Assembly: GCA_963665525.1 (NCBI GenBank) | Contig: OY762280.1 | Location: 2,170,001-2,234,000, forward strand | Origin: UBA12077 sp963665525 | GTDB lineage: Bacteria > Bacteroidota > Bacteroidia > Bacteroidales > UBA12077 | Reading direction: 5' to 3' | DNA length: 64,000 nucleotides | In this document: positions 1 through 9,800 of the stretch, one piece after another | Numbering within the stretch: the stretch's first letter is position 1 | How the letters are laid out: each line of letters starts with the position of its first letter | Position numbers and translations under genes: made by a program | The notes under the pieces: generated by a model | Seen by the model: only the letters and a program-made list of their open reading frames with translations | Database searches by the model: none | What the model was told of the DNA's origin: nothing

Positions 1-38
1 GAACAAAAAATATAGAATGACATTGCTTACTCTATTTC

Positions 39-54
39 GGTGATTTAAATCACC
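39..54. promoter_or_regulatory. Perfect 16-bp palindrome, candidate Crp/Fnr operator
   Basis: GGTGATTTAAATCACC is its own reverse complement. It contains GTGA-N6-TCAC, the core spacing of Crp-type sites (TGTGA-N6-TCACA), and TGAT-N4-ATCA, the core of Fnr-type sites. It lies 65 bp upstream of the start codon of a Crp/Fnr-family regulator. Autoregulation is the natural inference, but which protein binds is not shown by the sequence. Confidence 0.55.
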
Positions 55-119
55 ATTTTTTTCATCTTCGATTCTTTTTAAAAAAGATTTTATTAAATTT
101 ACCCAAACGGCTTAATTGA

Positions 120-806
120 ATGACTCAAGAAATAACTTCAAATATTTTAAGTAAACTTTTCCCTGAAGAAGGTATCCTAAGCGATACAGAAATTAATATG
201 TTAAAATCGGCAGGTAGAACAGTTTCTTTTAAAAAGAAAGACATCATTTTTAGGCAAGAAACATTAACATCGCATGTAATGTTTCAGGTTTCTGGATTAG
301 TAAAATTATTCAGAGAAAATAAAAATGAAAAATCAATTATTTTAAAGATATCTACTCCAGGATATTTTATTGGTTTAACATCCATATTTGGAGCCGATTC
401 TTTTCAGTATACATCGGCAGCTGTTGAAGATTGTGAAATATATTATATCGATATCAACATCTTTAAATCGGTTCTTGAAAATAATGGAAAATATGCATCC
501 TATTTATTAAATAAGGTATGTAGTGATAATTTGAATATTTTCGATAGAATATCATCTCAGTACCATAAGCAACTACCTGGTAAAATTGCGGATATTATAT
601 TGTATTTTGCTGAACATATCTATCATACAACTCAATTTGAATTTCCTTTAACAAGAAACGAATTAGCAGAATTAGCAGGAACAACCAAAGAAAGTTTTAT
701 ACGAACACTTACAGAATTTAAGAATGATAAAATCATTGTCTTAGATGGTAAATCGGTAGAAATAAAAAGTATTGAAATTGTAAAAACACTTAGTAGGATA
801 GGATAG
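120..806 (+). CDS. Crp/Fnr family transcriptional regulator
   Basis: This is a 228-residue protein with the standard two-domain plan. An N-terminal cyclic-nucleotide-binding-type beta-barrel covers about residues 15-130, followed by a dimerisation helix and a C-terminal winged helix (about 150-220). The recognition region reads LTRNELAELAGTTKESFIRT, typical of the Crp HTH. The N-terminal cysteine cluster of oxygen-sensing Fnr is absent, so a [4Fe-4S] sensor is unlikely; the effector is unknown. A perfect palindrome at 39-54 may be its own operator. Its TAG stop directly abuts the ATG of the receiver gene at 807, so the two are almost certainly co-transcribed and translationally coupled. Family is certain, regulon unknown. 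Confidence 0.92.
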   Translation: MTQEITSNILSKLFPEEGILSDTEINMLKSAGRTVSFKKKDIIFRQETLTSHVMFQVSGLVKLFRENKNEKSIILKISTPGYFIGLTSIFGADSFQYTSAAVEDCEIYYIDINIFKSVLENNGKYASYLLNKVCSDNLNIFDRISSQYHKQLPGKIADIILYFAEHIYHTTQFEFPLTRNELAELAGTTKESFIRTLTEFKNDKIIVLDGKSVEIKSIEIVKTLSRIG

Positions 807-1181
807 ATGAAAAAGATTAACTTTTTAATTGTGGATGATATTTTTATAAACAGATTACTTCTTAAAGAAATTGTTCGGGACTTATCAGATAATATAATAG
901 AAGCTGCTAACGGAAAAGAAGCAATAGATATTATTGAAAAAGAAAATATTGATATTGTATTAATGGATATTGAAATGCCTGTGATGAATGGTGTTGAAAC
1001 AACTAAATTTATTCGTAATGAGTTACCATTCCCTAAAAATAACTTGCCGGTAATAGCACTAACAGCGCATAACCCGGATGATTTTTTTGAAAGTTATCAT
1101 AGTGCAGGATTTAATCAGCTACTTACAAAACCCTATTCATTAAACAAAATACTGGATGTAATACAAGCTTTTTGTGCTTAA
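807..1181 (+). CDS. Single-domain response regulator (receiver only)
   Basis: This 124-residue CheY-like receiver has no output domain. The acidic pair is D10-D11, the phosphoacceptor is D54 in LMDIEMP, T86 is the conserved Thr/Ser and K108 is the conserved lysine of TKP. All catalytic residues are present, so it should accept phosphate. It starts on the base after the Crp/Fnr stop codon. No kinase is adjacent, so its partner is elsewhere; the nearest kinases in the window are over 15 kb away. It may serve as a phosphorelay intermediate or act by protein-protein contact. Confidence 0.93.
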   Translation: MKKINFLIVDDIFINRLLLKEIVRDLSDNIIEAANGKEAIDIIEKENIDIVLMDIEMPVMNGVETTKFIRNELPFPKNNLPVIALTAHNPDDFFESYHSAGFNQLLTKPYSLNKILDVIQAFCA

Positions 1182-1202
1182 AACAAAACCTTAAGTTTAA
1201 TT

Positions 1203-3788
1203 ATGATGAAATTTACCATTTCAAAAATTCAATTTGTAATTGTACTTCTTCTATCATTAAATATCTCTTCGTGCAAAAAAACGAATGAAAATATTTTAGA
1301 AAAAGGTGTTAGTTTAGAACTTGCCAAATTAAGAGATCAACAAATTAAAAACATTAGATATCAATTATCTTTTCAGGTACCAGATTCTAAAGATCAAAAT
1401 ATAGAGGGGAATGAAATCATTGAAGTTGATTTTAACAAAGACCTTCGAGAACCTTTGATTATTGATTTCAGAAACCCGGAATCATTTATTAAATCTGTTA
1501 AGATCAATAAGGAAGAAATTAAGTTCAGGTTTGAAAACGAACATATTATTATACCATACAGGAAATTAAAAGACGGAGAAAATCAGATTGAAATAAATTT
1601 TATTGCAGGCAACAGAGCTTTAAATAGAAATAAAGAATATTTATATACTTTGTTTGTGCCTGATAGAGCATGCACGGCTTTCCCTTGTTTCGATCAACCT
1701 TCTCTAAAAGCTCGATTTAAAAACACTATTATCGTTCCAAAAGACTGGATTGCTGTATCAAATACTAAAGAAATAGAGTGTAGATCCATCAATCAACAAA
1801 AAACCTCCTATGTTTTTGATGAATCAGAACCTATTAGCACTTATTTATTTTCTTTTGTCGCTGGGAAGTTTGAAAGTATAACAAAAAACTATCATGGTAG
1901 AGATATTACCATGTATCACCGCGAAAATGATCCAGAAAAATTAAATAATAACACTGACAAGATATTTGATTTACACTATAGTTCAATAAACTGGTTAGAA
2001 GAATATACTAAAATTGACTATCCTTTTCAAAAGTTTGATTTTGTTGTTATCCCTTCGTTTCAATACTCTGGCATGGAACATCCTGGTGCCATCTTATACA
2101 GAGATTCTAAATTATTTTTAGATAAGAATCCGACCATTCGTGAGGAACTAGACAGAGCTAATTTAATTGCACATGAAACTTCTCATATTTGGTTTGGCGA
2201 TTTAGTTACCATGCCATGGTTTAGTGAAGTGTGGTTAAAAGAAGTATTTGCAAACTTTATGGCCGGGAAAATTGTGAATCCACAGTATCCGGAAATTAAT
2301 CACGATTTAAATTTTCTAATTAATCACTATCCTCCTTCTTATGCTATAGACAGAACCAAAGGTGCAAATCCAATTGAGCAAGAGTTAAGCAATATGAAGA
2401 ATGCCGGAACTTTATACGGAAATATTATTTATCATAAAGCTCCGATTGTGATGAATCATTTAGAAAAAACAACTGGAGAAAAGAACTTAAAAGAGGGTTT
2501 ACAAGAATATCTCAGTACCTATATTTTTGGTAATGCAAGCTGGGACAATTTAATTGCAATTTTAGATAAAAAGGTTACAATTGACCTTGAAACCTGGAAC
2601 AAATCGTGGATATATGAAGCAGGAATGCCACATTACGATATTCAGTGTGCTTTAGATGTGAATAATCAATTGCAATCTGTTATCATAGAGCAGTTGGATC
2701 CGCATAATAAAGGGCGACAATGGTCTCAAAAAATTGATATTCTGTTGGCTGATAAAAATGTATTCAAGACATACGAATTAAATCTAGCAGATACTTTTAA
2801 TGTTCTTATTTTGAATGACCATAAAGTTGATCCTCAATTTATTTTTCCAAACTCAAACGGTCTGGGGTATGGATATTTTAAAATTGATAGCAGCTCTTTA
2901 AAAAATATTTTATCAAACCTAAATTCTTTAAAAGATCCTGTTTTAAGATGTTCTGTATACATATCGCTTTGGGAGAACATGCTTAATGAAAATATTGAGC
3001 CAATTGATTTATTCAACACCATGATAACAGGACTTAAAAATGAGGAAAATCCTCAAAATATAAACTTAGCTTTAGCTTATCTTGAAACATTATTTTGGAA
3101 ATTTCTAACGAATCAGGAACAAGATTCTAAATCGGTAAAATTTGAAGAGTTCCTTTGGAATAAAATTCATTCTGAAAATTCAGCAAGCATACAAAAAGCT
3201 TATCTTAAATCATTCTATAAGACAGTAACAACAACAAATGGAATAAATAATTTATATAGTATTTGGAATAAAGAACATAGGATTAAGAATTTAAAACTTT
3301 CCGAGAAAGATTATAGTGCAATTGCTTTAGAACTGGCTGTTAGAAACTTTGAAAAGACTATTGAAATAATAAATGATCAAAAAAACAGAATTGAGGATGA
3401 AGAAAAAAAGACGGAATTTGAATTTACCTGTCAATCAATTCTAAATAGAGATGCATTTTTTGAAAGTTTAAAGAATGAAAAAAACAGGGAAAAAGAACCT
3501 TGGGTAGTTGAAGCATTATACTATTTGCATCACCCGTTAAAACAAGAAGAATCACAAAAATACATTAGGCCATCACTTGAAATATTAGAAGAACTGCAAA
3601 TTACAGGAGATATCTTTTTCCCCAAAAGATGGCTCGATGCAACATTTTATGGTCACTCATCCATTGATGCGGTAATGAATATTAACCTGTTTTTAAATGA
3701 ACATCCTAATTTTCCAGAAAATCTAAAGAATAAAGTATTACAATCAACTGATTTAGTATTTCGTGCAAGTATCATAAAAGGGGAATAA
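1203..3788 (+). CDS. M1 family aminopeptidase, predicted lipoprotein
   Basis: This 861-residue protein has an N-terminal lipoprotein signal (hydrophobic stretch then LNISSCKK), so it is probably membrane-anchored outside the cytoplasm. The gluzincin zinc site is complete: H324-E-T-S-H328 with E347 nineteen residues after the second histidine. The exopeptidase loop reads YSGMEHPGA in place of the common GxMEN, a variant that may alter N-terminus recognition. A later IIYHKAP segment supplies the conserved tyrosine. The C-terminal third is helical, as in other M1 enzymes. It is expected to remove N-terminal residues from peptides. It follows the receiver gene by 21 bp and could be in the same transcript. 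An ATG-ATG pair leaves the start uncertain by one codon. Confidence 0.9.
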   Translation: MMKFTISKIQFVIVLLLSLNISSCKKTNENILEKGVSLELAKLRDQQIKNIRYQLSFQVPDSKDQNIEGNEIIEVDFNKDLREPLIIDFRNPESFIKSVKINKEEIKFRFENEHIIIPYRKLKDGENQIEINFIAGNRALNRNKEYLYTLFVPDRACTAFPCFDQPSLKARFKNTIIVPKDWIAVSNTKEIECRSINQQKTSYVFDESEPISTYLFSFVAGKFESITKNYHGRDITMYHRENDPEKLNNNTDKIFDLHYSSINWLEEYTKIDYPFQKFDFVVIPSFQYSGMEHPGAILYRDSKLFLDKNPTIREELDRANLIAHETSHIWFGDLVTMPWFSEVWLKEVFANFMAGKIVNPQYPEINHDLNFLINHYPPSYAIDRTKGANPIEQELSNMKNAGTLYGNIIYHKAPIVMNHLEKTTGEKNLKEGLQEYLSTYIFGNASWDNLIAILDKKVTIDLETWNKSWIYEAGMPHYDIQCALDVNNQLQSVIIEQLDPHNKGRQWSQKIDILLADKNVFKTYELNLADTFNVLILNDHKVDPQFIFPNSNGLGYGYFKIDSSSLKNILSNLNSLKDPVLRCSVYISLWENMLNENIEPIDLFNTMITGLKNEENPQNINLALAYLETLFWKFLTNQEQDSKSVKFEEFLWNKIHSENSASIQKAYLKSFYKTVTTTNGINNLYSIWNKEHRIKNLKLSEKDYSAIALELAVRNFEKTIEIINDQKNRIEDEEKKTEFEFTCQSILNRDAFFESLKNEKNREKEPWVVEALYYLHHPLKQEESQKYIRPSLEILEELQITGDIFFPKRWLDATFYGHSSIDAVMNINLFLNEHPNFPENLKNKVLQSTDLVFRASIIKGE

Positions 3789-3792
3789 AAAA

Positions 3793-3807
3793 ACCGGATT
3801 TCCCGGT
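3793..3807 (-). terminator. Hairpin terminator for the 92-aa minus-strand gene
   Basis: Arms ACCGG and CCGGT flank a 5-nt loop. Read on the minus strand the stem is followed by a run of seven T, giving an intrinsic terminator just past the stop of the 3810-4088 gene. It lies between convergent genes, but the T-run exists only in the minus-strand direction. Confidence 0.65.
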
Positions 3808-3809
3808 CT

Positions 3810-4088
3810 CTACTTTTCTGCTAAGCTATTTAATTCTTCTAATAGCTTCAAATTTGTATCGTACATTTCCGAAATTAGTTTCCTGTAATACTCTTTTAAA
3901 CTGCCATTTTCAGGAGGATTATTAACCTTATAAAGTAAGTTTCGGCGTAACTGTTCAACATCGTGTAAGATATCTAAAACATTCTCCTGATTATTTAAAG
4001 GAGAATATTCCATAAAAGAGAAACATTCATTTAGCATTTGACTTGCTAAAAAATTAATATCCTTCTTGATATCTCTACAACTTGCCAT
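3810..4088 (-). CDS. Small conserved-type helical protein, unknown function
   Basis: A 92-residue soluble protein starting MASCRDIKKD. I chose the ATG at 4088 rather than the longer frame opening at 4151, because the 21 extra residues are AT-rich, aromatic and do not resemble a signal peptide. The sequence looks all-helical with several amphipathic segments, consistent with a small helical bundle. No catalytic motif is visible and I do not recognise the family. It has its own hairpin terminator and lies convergent to the aminopeptidase gene. Confidence 0.6.
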   Translation of the reverse strand: MASCRDIKKDINFLASQMLNECFSFMEYSPLNNQENVLDILHDVEQLRRNLLYKVNNPPENGSLKEYYRKLISEMYDTNLKLLEELNSLAEK

Positions 4089-4163
4089 AAAATTTAATTG
4101 AAAAGTAGTGTTTAATTTTAAGTAAGATATAGGGAAATATTTAAAAATCAAAATCTATGAACC

Positions 4164-4196
4164 AAAAAAAAAGCACTCTTTTGAGTAAAAGAGTGC
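4164..4196 (-). terminator. Intrinsic terminator of the LysM gene
   Basis: A perfect 10-bp stem (GCACTCTTTT / AAAAGAGTGC) with a GAGT loop. On the minus strand it is followed by nine T. It sits 33 bp beyond the stop of the LysM/binding-protein gene. Confidence 0.85.
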
Positions 4197-4228
4197 GAAA
4201 TTATTATAAACACTAATATTGTAATAAA

Positions 4229-6220
4229 TCATTTAATTTCAATCGAATCTGTAGTTAAATATTTTTCCATTTCGCCGATTCGAAAAATATTATATCCATC
4301 AAAATATTTTATAATATCAACACTTACATTTTCAAATCCCGATGAGCTATACCATTTAACAAACCTGTAATCAGCTTGTAACAAATCTACTTTATGATTG
4401 TATATACATTGTTCAAAATTCTTTCCATAATTCATTAAAGCAGTAAAAAAATACATTCCTACATCATAAGCATGTATTGACATTTGATTAGGCTCTGTAT
4501 GATATGTTTCCCTATATTTTAAAACAAAATCGAGAACATCTTTATGATGATAATCGATGAAGAAAGGAGATGCTATACAAAGATCCAGGTTAAAATAATA
4601 TTCGGGATCGATATTTCTAAATTTCTGCCAACGTGATAAACCAACCACACGAATATTACTTCCAAATGTTTTAAGAGTATTTAATTTTGTAACTACATCA
4701 GTAACAAAAGCTTCTTCGTTAGAAGGTATAATGTAAACATTTTCTTTCTCTTCACTTAAAGCATGTCTTAATACATTAATACTATCAATAAAGGCAACCT
4801 CCTTAAACTGAATATTATTAATTAATGTATCGCTCGCTATGTATGAGAATATTTTCTCTTTTACCAGCTCCACATTAGAGTATCCAATGCTATCTCCATT
4901 ATGGACTAATACAATGTTTTTATCTTTAAAAGTAGAAACAAACTTGGCAAACTCTTCAATTTGTGCATCATACGATGGATAAACCTGGAATAAATAAGGA
5001 TTATCATCAACCAAGTTTAAGTTATCGTGTAATGGAGATATCAATTTAATTTCATGTTGTTTAGAGAATTCTGAAACTAACTTTATTTCATGGTTATATA
5101 TTGGACCAATAATTAGATCATTATTCGCAAATTCCGGGAATTCTAATATCTCTTTAATCCTTGCAGTATCATTTTGAGTATCGTAGACATGTAAATTGAT
5201 CGATAAGCCATTTTTCTTTAAAGTATCAATAGATAATAATAATCCTTCATAGAATTCAACAAAAGCCATCGATTTTGGATAAATATAGAAAGGATCATAA
5301 TAAATCTTTTCATAAATCTTTTCACCATAATCATCCACTTCTGATGAATCAATATAAAATTCTTCATCATTTTTATCTAAATAAAATGGTAAAAGTAAAG
5401 CCACATTGAAAGGTTCTGATGGTATAAATCTGTTTTTCTCACATTCTGGTGTCATCACAGAATCAGAATAAGCAATTGCTCCCCTCATTCCAAGTTGAAG
5501 TGAATCAGTAAATCCTTCTTCTTTAATTAAGACCGTAATAGCTTCTGTATCCTGAACTTTTGGAATGCTTAATACCTGTCCTAATTTTAATCCATCTGAA
5601 AGAAAAGCATTATGCTCGTACAAAATATCTTTACTTATTTTGTAAGTATGAATTAATGAATATTCTGTATCGCCTTTTACTACAGTATGATAAATAAAAT
5701 CATCAGAAACCCTAACCGTATCTTCAAGATTTGAATTTTTAGGTGTTAAATCAACTACATTTTTCAGTTCTTTTGTTTTTGGGATCCTAATTATTTGATT
5801 AACATTAATTACATACTCTACTGAAGGATCATTAAAAGCAATGATTTCATCTTTCGAAACATTATACATCTGTGAAAGTCTGAATAATGTTTCTCCTTTT
5901 TTAACCCTGTGATAAATTACAAATTTGTCTTTCCCCGAATCCTCTTCTTCAGATTCTTTCACTACCGGAATTTTTAATGCCTGACCCACTTGTAGTCCCA
6001 AAAATATCTCAGGATTTTCTTTTGCTATATCTTTCTGAGATACTTTGTAAGCCGCACTTAGTGAAAATAATGTTTCTCCTTGTTTAACAATATGTACATA
6101 ATACATTTGTCCACCAATAATTACTTTATCTTTCGATTTCTCAACAATAGTAGAGTCATTTTGGGCAAAGCCTATGGTAACAAATGAAATGATACTAAAA
6201 AGAATGATAAGTCTTTTCAC
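4229..6220 (-). CDS. LysM repeat protein fused to a periplasmic-binding-type domain
   Basis: This 663-residue exported protein has a signal peptide (MKRLIILFSIISF..., cleavage near GFAQ). Three LysM modules follow at about residues 40-85, 103-147 and 178-221, each with a QGET/KGET/KGDT opening and a closing IP. LysM modules bind peptidoglycan glycan chains. After a spacer, about 270-640 resembles a type I periplasmic-binding fold (VALLLPFYLD near its start). No transporter genes are adjacent, so it is more likely a cell-wall-associated sensor or scaffold than a transport component. The start is GTG, since no in-frame ATG precedes the signal peptide. A minus-strand TACTTTTG at 6280-6287 is a plausible -7 element, but I found no well-spaced -33. 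Confidence 0.85.
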   Translation of the reverse strand: MKRLIILFSIISFVTIGFAQNDSTIVEKSKDKVIIGGQMYYVHIVKQGETLFSLSAAYKVSQKDIAKENPEIFLGLQVGQALKIPVVKESEEEDSGKDKFVIYHRVKKGETLFRLSQMYNVSKDEIIAFNDPSVEYVINVNQIIRIPKTKELKNVVDLTPKNSNLEDTVRVSDDFIYHTVVKGDTEYSLIHTYKISKDILYEHNAFLSDGLKLGQVLSIPKVQDTEAITVLIKEEGFTDSLQLGMRGAIAYSDSVMTPECEKNRFIPSEPFNVALLLPFYLDKNDEEFYIDSSEVDDYGEKIYEKIYYDPFYIYPKSMAFVEFYEGLLLSIDTLKKNGLSINLHVYDTQNDTARIKEILEFPEFANNDLIIGPIYNHEIKLVSEFSKQHEIKLISPLHDNLNLVDDNPYLFQVYPSYDAQIEEFAKFVSTFKDKNIVLVHNGDSIGYSNVELVKEKIFSYIASDTLINNIQFKEVAFIDSINVLRHALSEEKENVYIIPSNEEAFVTDVVTKLNTLKTFGSNIRVVGLSRWQKFRNIDPEYYFNLDLCIASPFFIDYHHKDVLDFVLKYRETYHTEPNQMSIHAYDVGMYFFTALMNYGKNFEQCIYNHKVDLLQADYRFVKWYSSSGFENVSVDIIKYFDGYNIFRIGEMEKYLTTDSIEIK

Positions 6221-6310
6221 ATTGAATGAATTTAGGTTTAATCACTTAACATTAACGAAACTTTTAAAAATTTCTTACACAAAAGTAATTGAACTCTTGG
6301 AATAAAAAAA

Positions 6311-6336
6311 TAAGCACAACAAAATTGTTGTGCTTA
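6311..6336 (-). terminator. Terminator of the ferritin-like gene
   Basis: A 12-bp perfect inverted repeat (TAAGCACAACAA / TTGTTGTGCTTA) almost without a loop, so the effective stem is about 11 bp with an AAAT loop. An A-run at 6304-6310 gives a T-run on the minus strand. It lies 22 bp past the stop of the ferritin-like gene. Confidence 0.8.
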
Positions 6337-6358
6337 TGCCATATTACATGTATTAATT

Positions 6359-6814
6359 TTAATTTTCTCTTAACACATATTCGTCATATTCAATTTCAAA
6401 ACGAAGCTTATGTTTTGATTCTTCCTGAGCTAAAGAAACAAATGCATCTCTCATATCCTGGTTACCTGCTCTATGTGCTAGTGCACTATATAACTTAAAT
6501 GCAGCCTTTTCTTTATTCATAGCTAAAACCAATGCATCCTGATAACTCATATCCGGAGTTGGCTTTACATTTACTGTATAATCTGCAATCTTAAGATCAA
6601 TAACATCCCCAGGATTTAATTTCAGTGTACCTTCTTTTTTAATAGTAGTAAGCTTCGCTTTATGACTAATCTCTTCTTGTGCAAATGAAGTAAATACACT
6701 TCTCATATCCTCAGTCTTAGCATTTTCAGCTAATTGATTATAGAAATCAACAGCTTCTTGTTCTGCGTTAATAGCAAAATCAAGAATATCGTTAATTGAT
6801 TTAAATTCTGTCAT
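6359..6814 (-). CDS. Ferritin-like / rubrerythrin-type diiron protein
   Basis: A 151-residue four-helix protein made of two similar halves. Each contains an E-rich first helix (NAEQEAVDFY, NKEKAAFKLY) and a second helix with ExxH (EEISHK, EESKHK), the pattern of diiron ferritin-like domains. There is no C-terminal rubredoxin domain with paired CxxC, so this is not a full rubrerythrin. It could act in peroxide reduction or iron handling; the sequence does not decide between them. It lies 50 bp downstream of the redox operon and may be its last gene, which would fit protection of an Fe-S-rich complex. Confidence 0.85.
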   Translation of the reverse strand: MTEFKSINDILDFAINAEQEAVDFYNQLAENAKTEDMRSVFTSFAQEEISHKAKLTTIKKEGTLKLNPGDVIDLKIADYTVNVKPTPDMSYQDALVLAMNKEKAAFKLYSALAHRAGNQDMRDAFVSLAQEESKHKLRFEIEYDEYVLREN

Positions 6815-6864
6815 AGTGTTTTTATTTTATCTTTTAAACATATAATTAATACTTGAGGCAATTT

Positions 6865-9800
6865 TTAATTGTTATTTACTTCGAATGATTTTTTAAAATA
6901 CTCATCAAAGTATTTAACAACAAAATCGCAACCATGTTTAAAGAGTTTATTCAAATTATCCTTTTCAGTATAAATGAATTCGTAGTTTTCTTTCTTTTCT
7001 ACATCTGATAATATCTCGAAAATTTCTTTTCTGATATTATCAACAGAATCCACTTTTGTTTCTTTAAATTGATTAAAGATATGAATTAATTGCATAAAGT
7101 TCTCAATCTCAACTTTACCTTTAAATTGTTTTTCAAACACTTGAATATGCTTCTGTGCATTTGTAAAGCTTCCTGATGTTTCTATCGGGAATGTTGCAGG
7201 TAAAACCAAATTAGCTTTCTTAGCAGTTTCTGTCATAAAATAATCCTGAACCATGATAAACTCTGCATCGGCAAACCATTTTTGAACCTTAGCGCTATCG
7301 ATAGTACATCCTATTGGATCTTCTCCGAAAATATAGAATTTTTTAATTAAACTTTCGTTTAATAACTCTTTAGTACATTTTTCGGTTTGCGCAGGAAACT
7401 CTTTAACATCCCATTTCTTAGCTAGTTTTTGAGCATATTTTTTATCCGATAAATCAACATTACCAACTCCGTTTTTCGATGAAATACCCATATCGAATAA
7501 TCCTTGAGAATTATTCTTTTCTTTTAGAGATATTATTCCATTAGCTGTTTTACCTAATTTACCAGTAATCATAGCTAAATTAATCAACTCACGGCTTTCG
7601 TTTGATGAAACTTCTTTTTCTGAAAATACAAGAATTGCATTTATTTCCTTGTTATAGTTTTCGGCAAAATCTTCAAGGCATTCTTTGCAGCAAACTCCCG
7701 AATCTTTTACAAGCTGATCATAATTCTCTTTTGCCAGCTCTCTCTTATACTCATCGAATCCCTTGCAGTTATCTTTAATAAATAAAGCATTATGTAATCC
7801 TTTTTCGATTAAATAATAATTAACAGCTTTAATAAAATGGTAATATGATTTTACATGTGAAGTTTTATCTACTTTATGCTCCATTGAGCTCAAATCCTTA
7901 TTAGTAATCAACTCAATAGCTGTGTTATTAATCTCACGGGTATTGTTAATCATAAAACTTACCACGGGATTATCCATATTAACTTCAGAGCCCAATAAAT
8001 ATATTCTTGAAGCATCCTTAATTTGTTCGAAAGGAACATTAGCTTCAGAGTTTTGGCTATACCATCTGCCCTGACCTACATAATGAAAACTTGAAATATT
8101 ATTTGTTCCTACACCTGCTCTTGCTATCTTCTGTATCATGTACATTTCTTCGTTGCTTAATCGAGCTCCTGCAAAGAATCCATTTTCATCAGCATCGGCA
8201 CCTTTCATCTCGTCAGCAATTACTTCGAAAGCTTTTTTCCAGGTAATAGTTTCAAACTTACCATCCACTTTTAATTGTGGTTGAGTAATTCGATTTAAAT
8301 CGTTCATTACCGGGTATCCAAAACGAGAATAACGGCAAATATTTCCATCTTTATTAATTTGTCCTTCGGCCCCTTTAACTTTCCAAATAAATTCTGATTT
8401 ATGATTGTACTCGACTTCACAACCTACCGAACAGTAGTGACAAATTGAATTGGCTGTATCTAATTTAACCGGACCTGGTTTAAAGTTCACATTTTCAGTA
8501 ATTGCTCCTGTTGGACAAGTTGAAATACATGATCCACAAGATTCACAATCGGTTTCAGTTAATGAATTACCCATGCTTGGCGCAACATAAGTTTCAAATC
8601 CTCTGTTTACTAATCCAAGCGCATTAGCTCCTACAACTTCCTTACAAATTCTTACACAACGTGCACATAATATACATTTGTTATTATCAATCTCAACAAA
8701 CGGATGCGAAAAATCTAAATTATGAGCCTGATAATTACCTTCGTAATGTTTTTGATCAGCATTATATTGAGTAGCATATTTCTTAAGATCGCAAGTATGA
8801 AATTCAGTACATCCACACTCTAAACACCTTTCAGCCTCGTGTTGTGCTACATTTTCATCTGCATATCCCAATTCTACTTCTTTAAAATTAACCCTGTCAT
8901 CCGCTTCCAAAACTGGCATTTCCTCTCTTAGTTGATTTTGATATCTCCCCAAGAAATCCTCCGAAGTTAATTCTTTAAAATTATCCCGACGACTAATAAA
9001 TTCTTTAGGTTCTGATTTAAGCTCTTCACCCATTAGGAACTGATGACAACTTCTACTTGCCACTTTTGCCTGAGCAACAGCTTCGATAATAGTTGCAGGA
9101 CCAGTAACACCATCACCAGCAGCAAAAATGGATTTTGCTCCTGTTTGTAATGTATTTTTATCAGCATCAATATCTCCCCAACGATTTACTTCTAATTTAC
9201 CATCAGTAGAAAACTCATTAATATCATCTAAGAAATTAACATCCGTTTTTTGCCCAATAGCAGCTAAAGCATAATCCAGTTCAATTTCAAATTCAGAACC
9301 CTCAATTGGCACAGGACGTCGACGACCTGAAGCATCAGGTTCGCCTAATTCCATTTTTAAACATGTCATTGATTTTAACTTACCATCTTTATCCTTATTT
9401 ACTTTCGATGGATTAGTTAAAAACATATATTCAACACCTTCAATTTTTGATTCATGTATCTCAATTGGATTGGCAGGCATCTCTTTTTCTGTACGACGAT
9501 ATATTACATATACTTTTTCTGCTCCGCAACGCAGTGAAGTTCTACAACAGTCCATAGCAGTATTACCTCCACCAACAACAGCCACGGTTTTACCAGAAAA
9601 ATCATATTTCTGACCTGTCATTTGCATATTTCTTAGGAAATCAATCCCTGAATATACATTTTCTGCATCGTCACCTTCGCAACCTATTAAAGTTCCTCTT
9701 TGAGAACCTATGGTTAAAATAACAGAATCGTAATCTTTCTTTAATTCTTTATAACTTAGATTATCACCTAATTTCTTATTATAAAAAATATTGGTTCCAA

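Noticed and set aside
3810..4151. Longer version of the small helical protein, starting at 4151
   Set aside because: The extra 21 residues look like translated AT-rich leader, and ATG 4088 starts a normal soluble protein.
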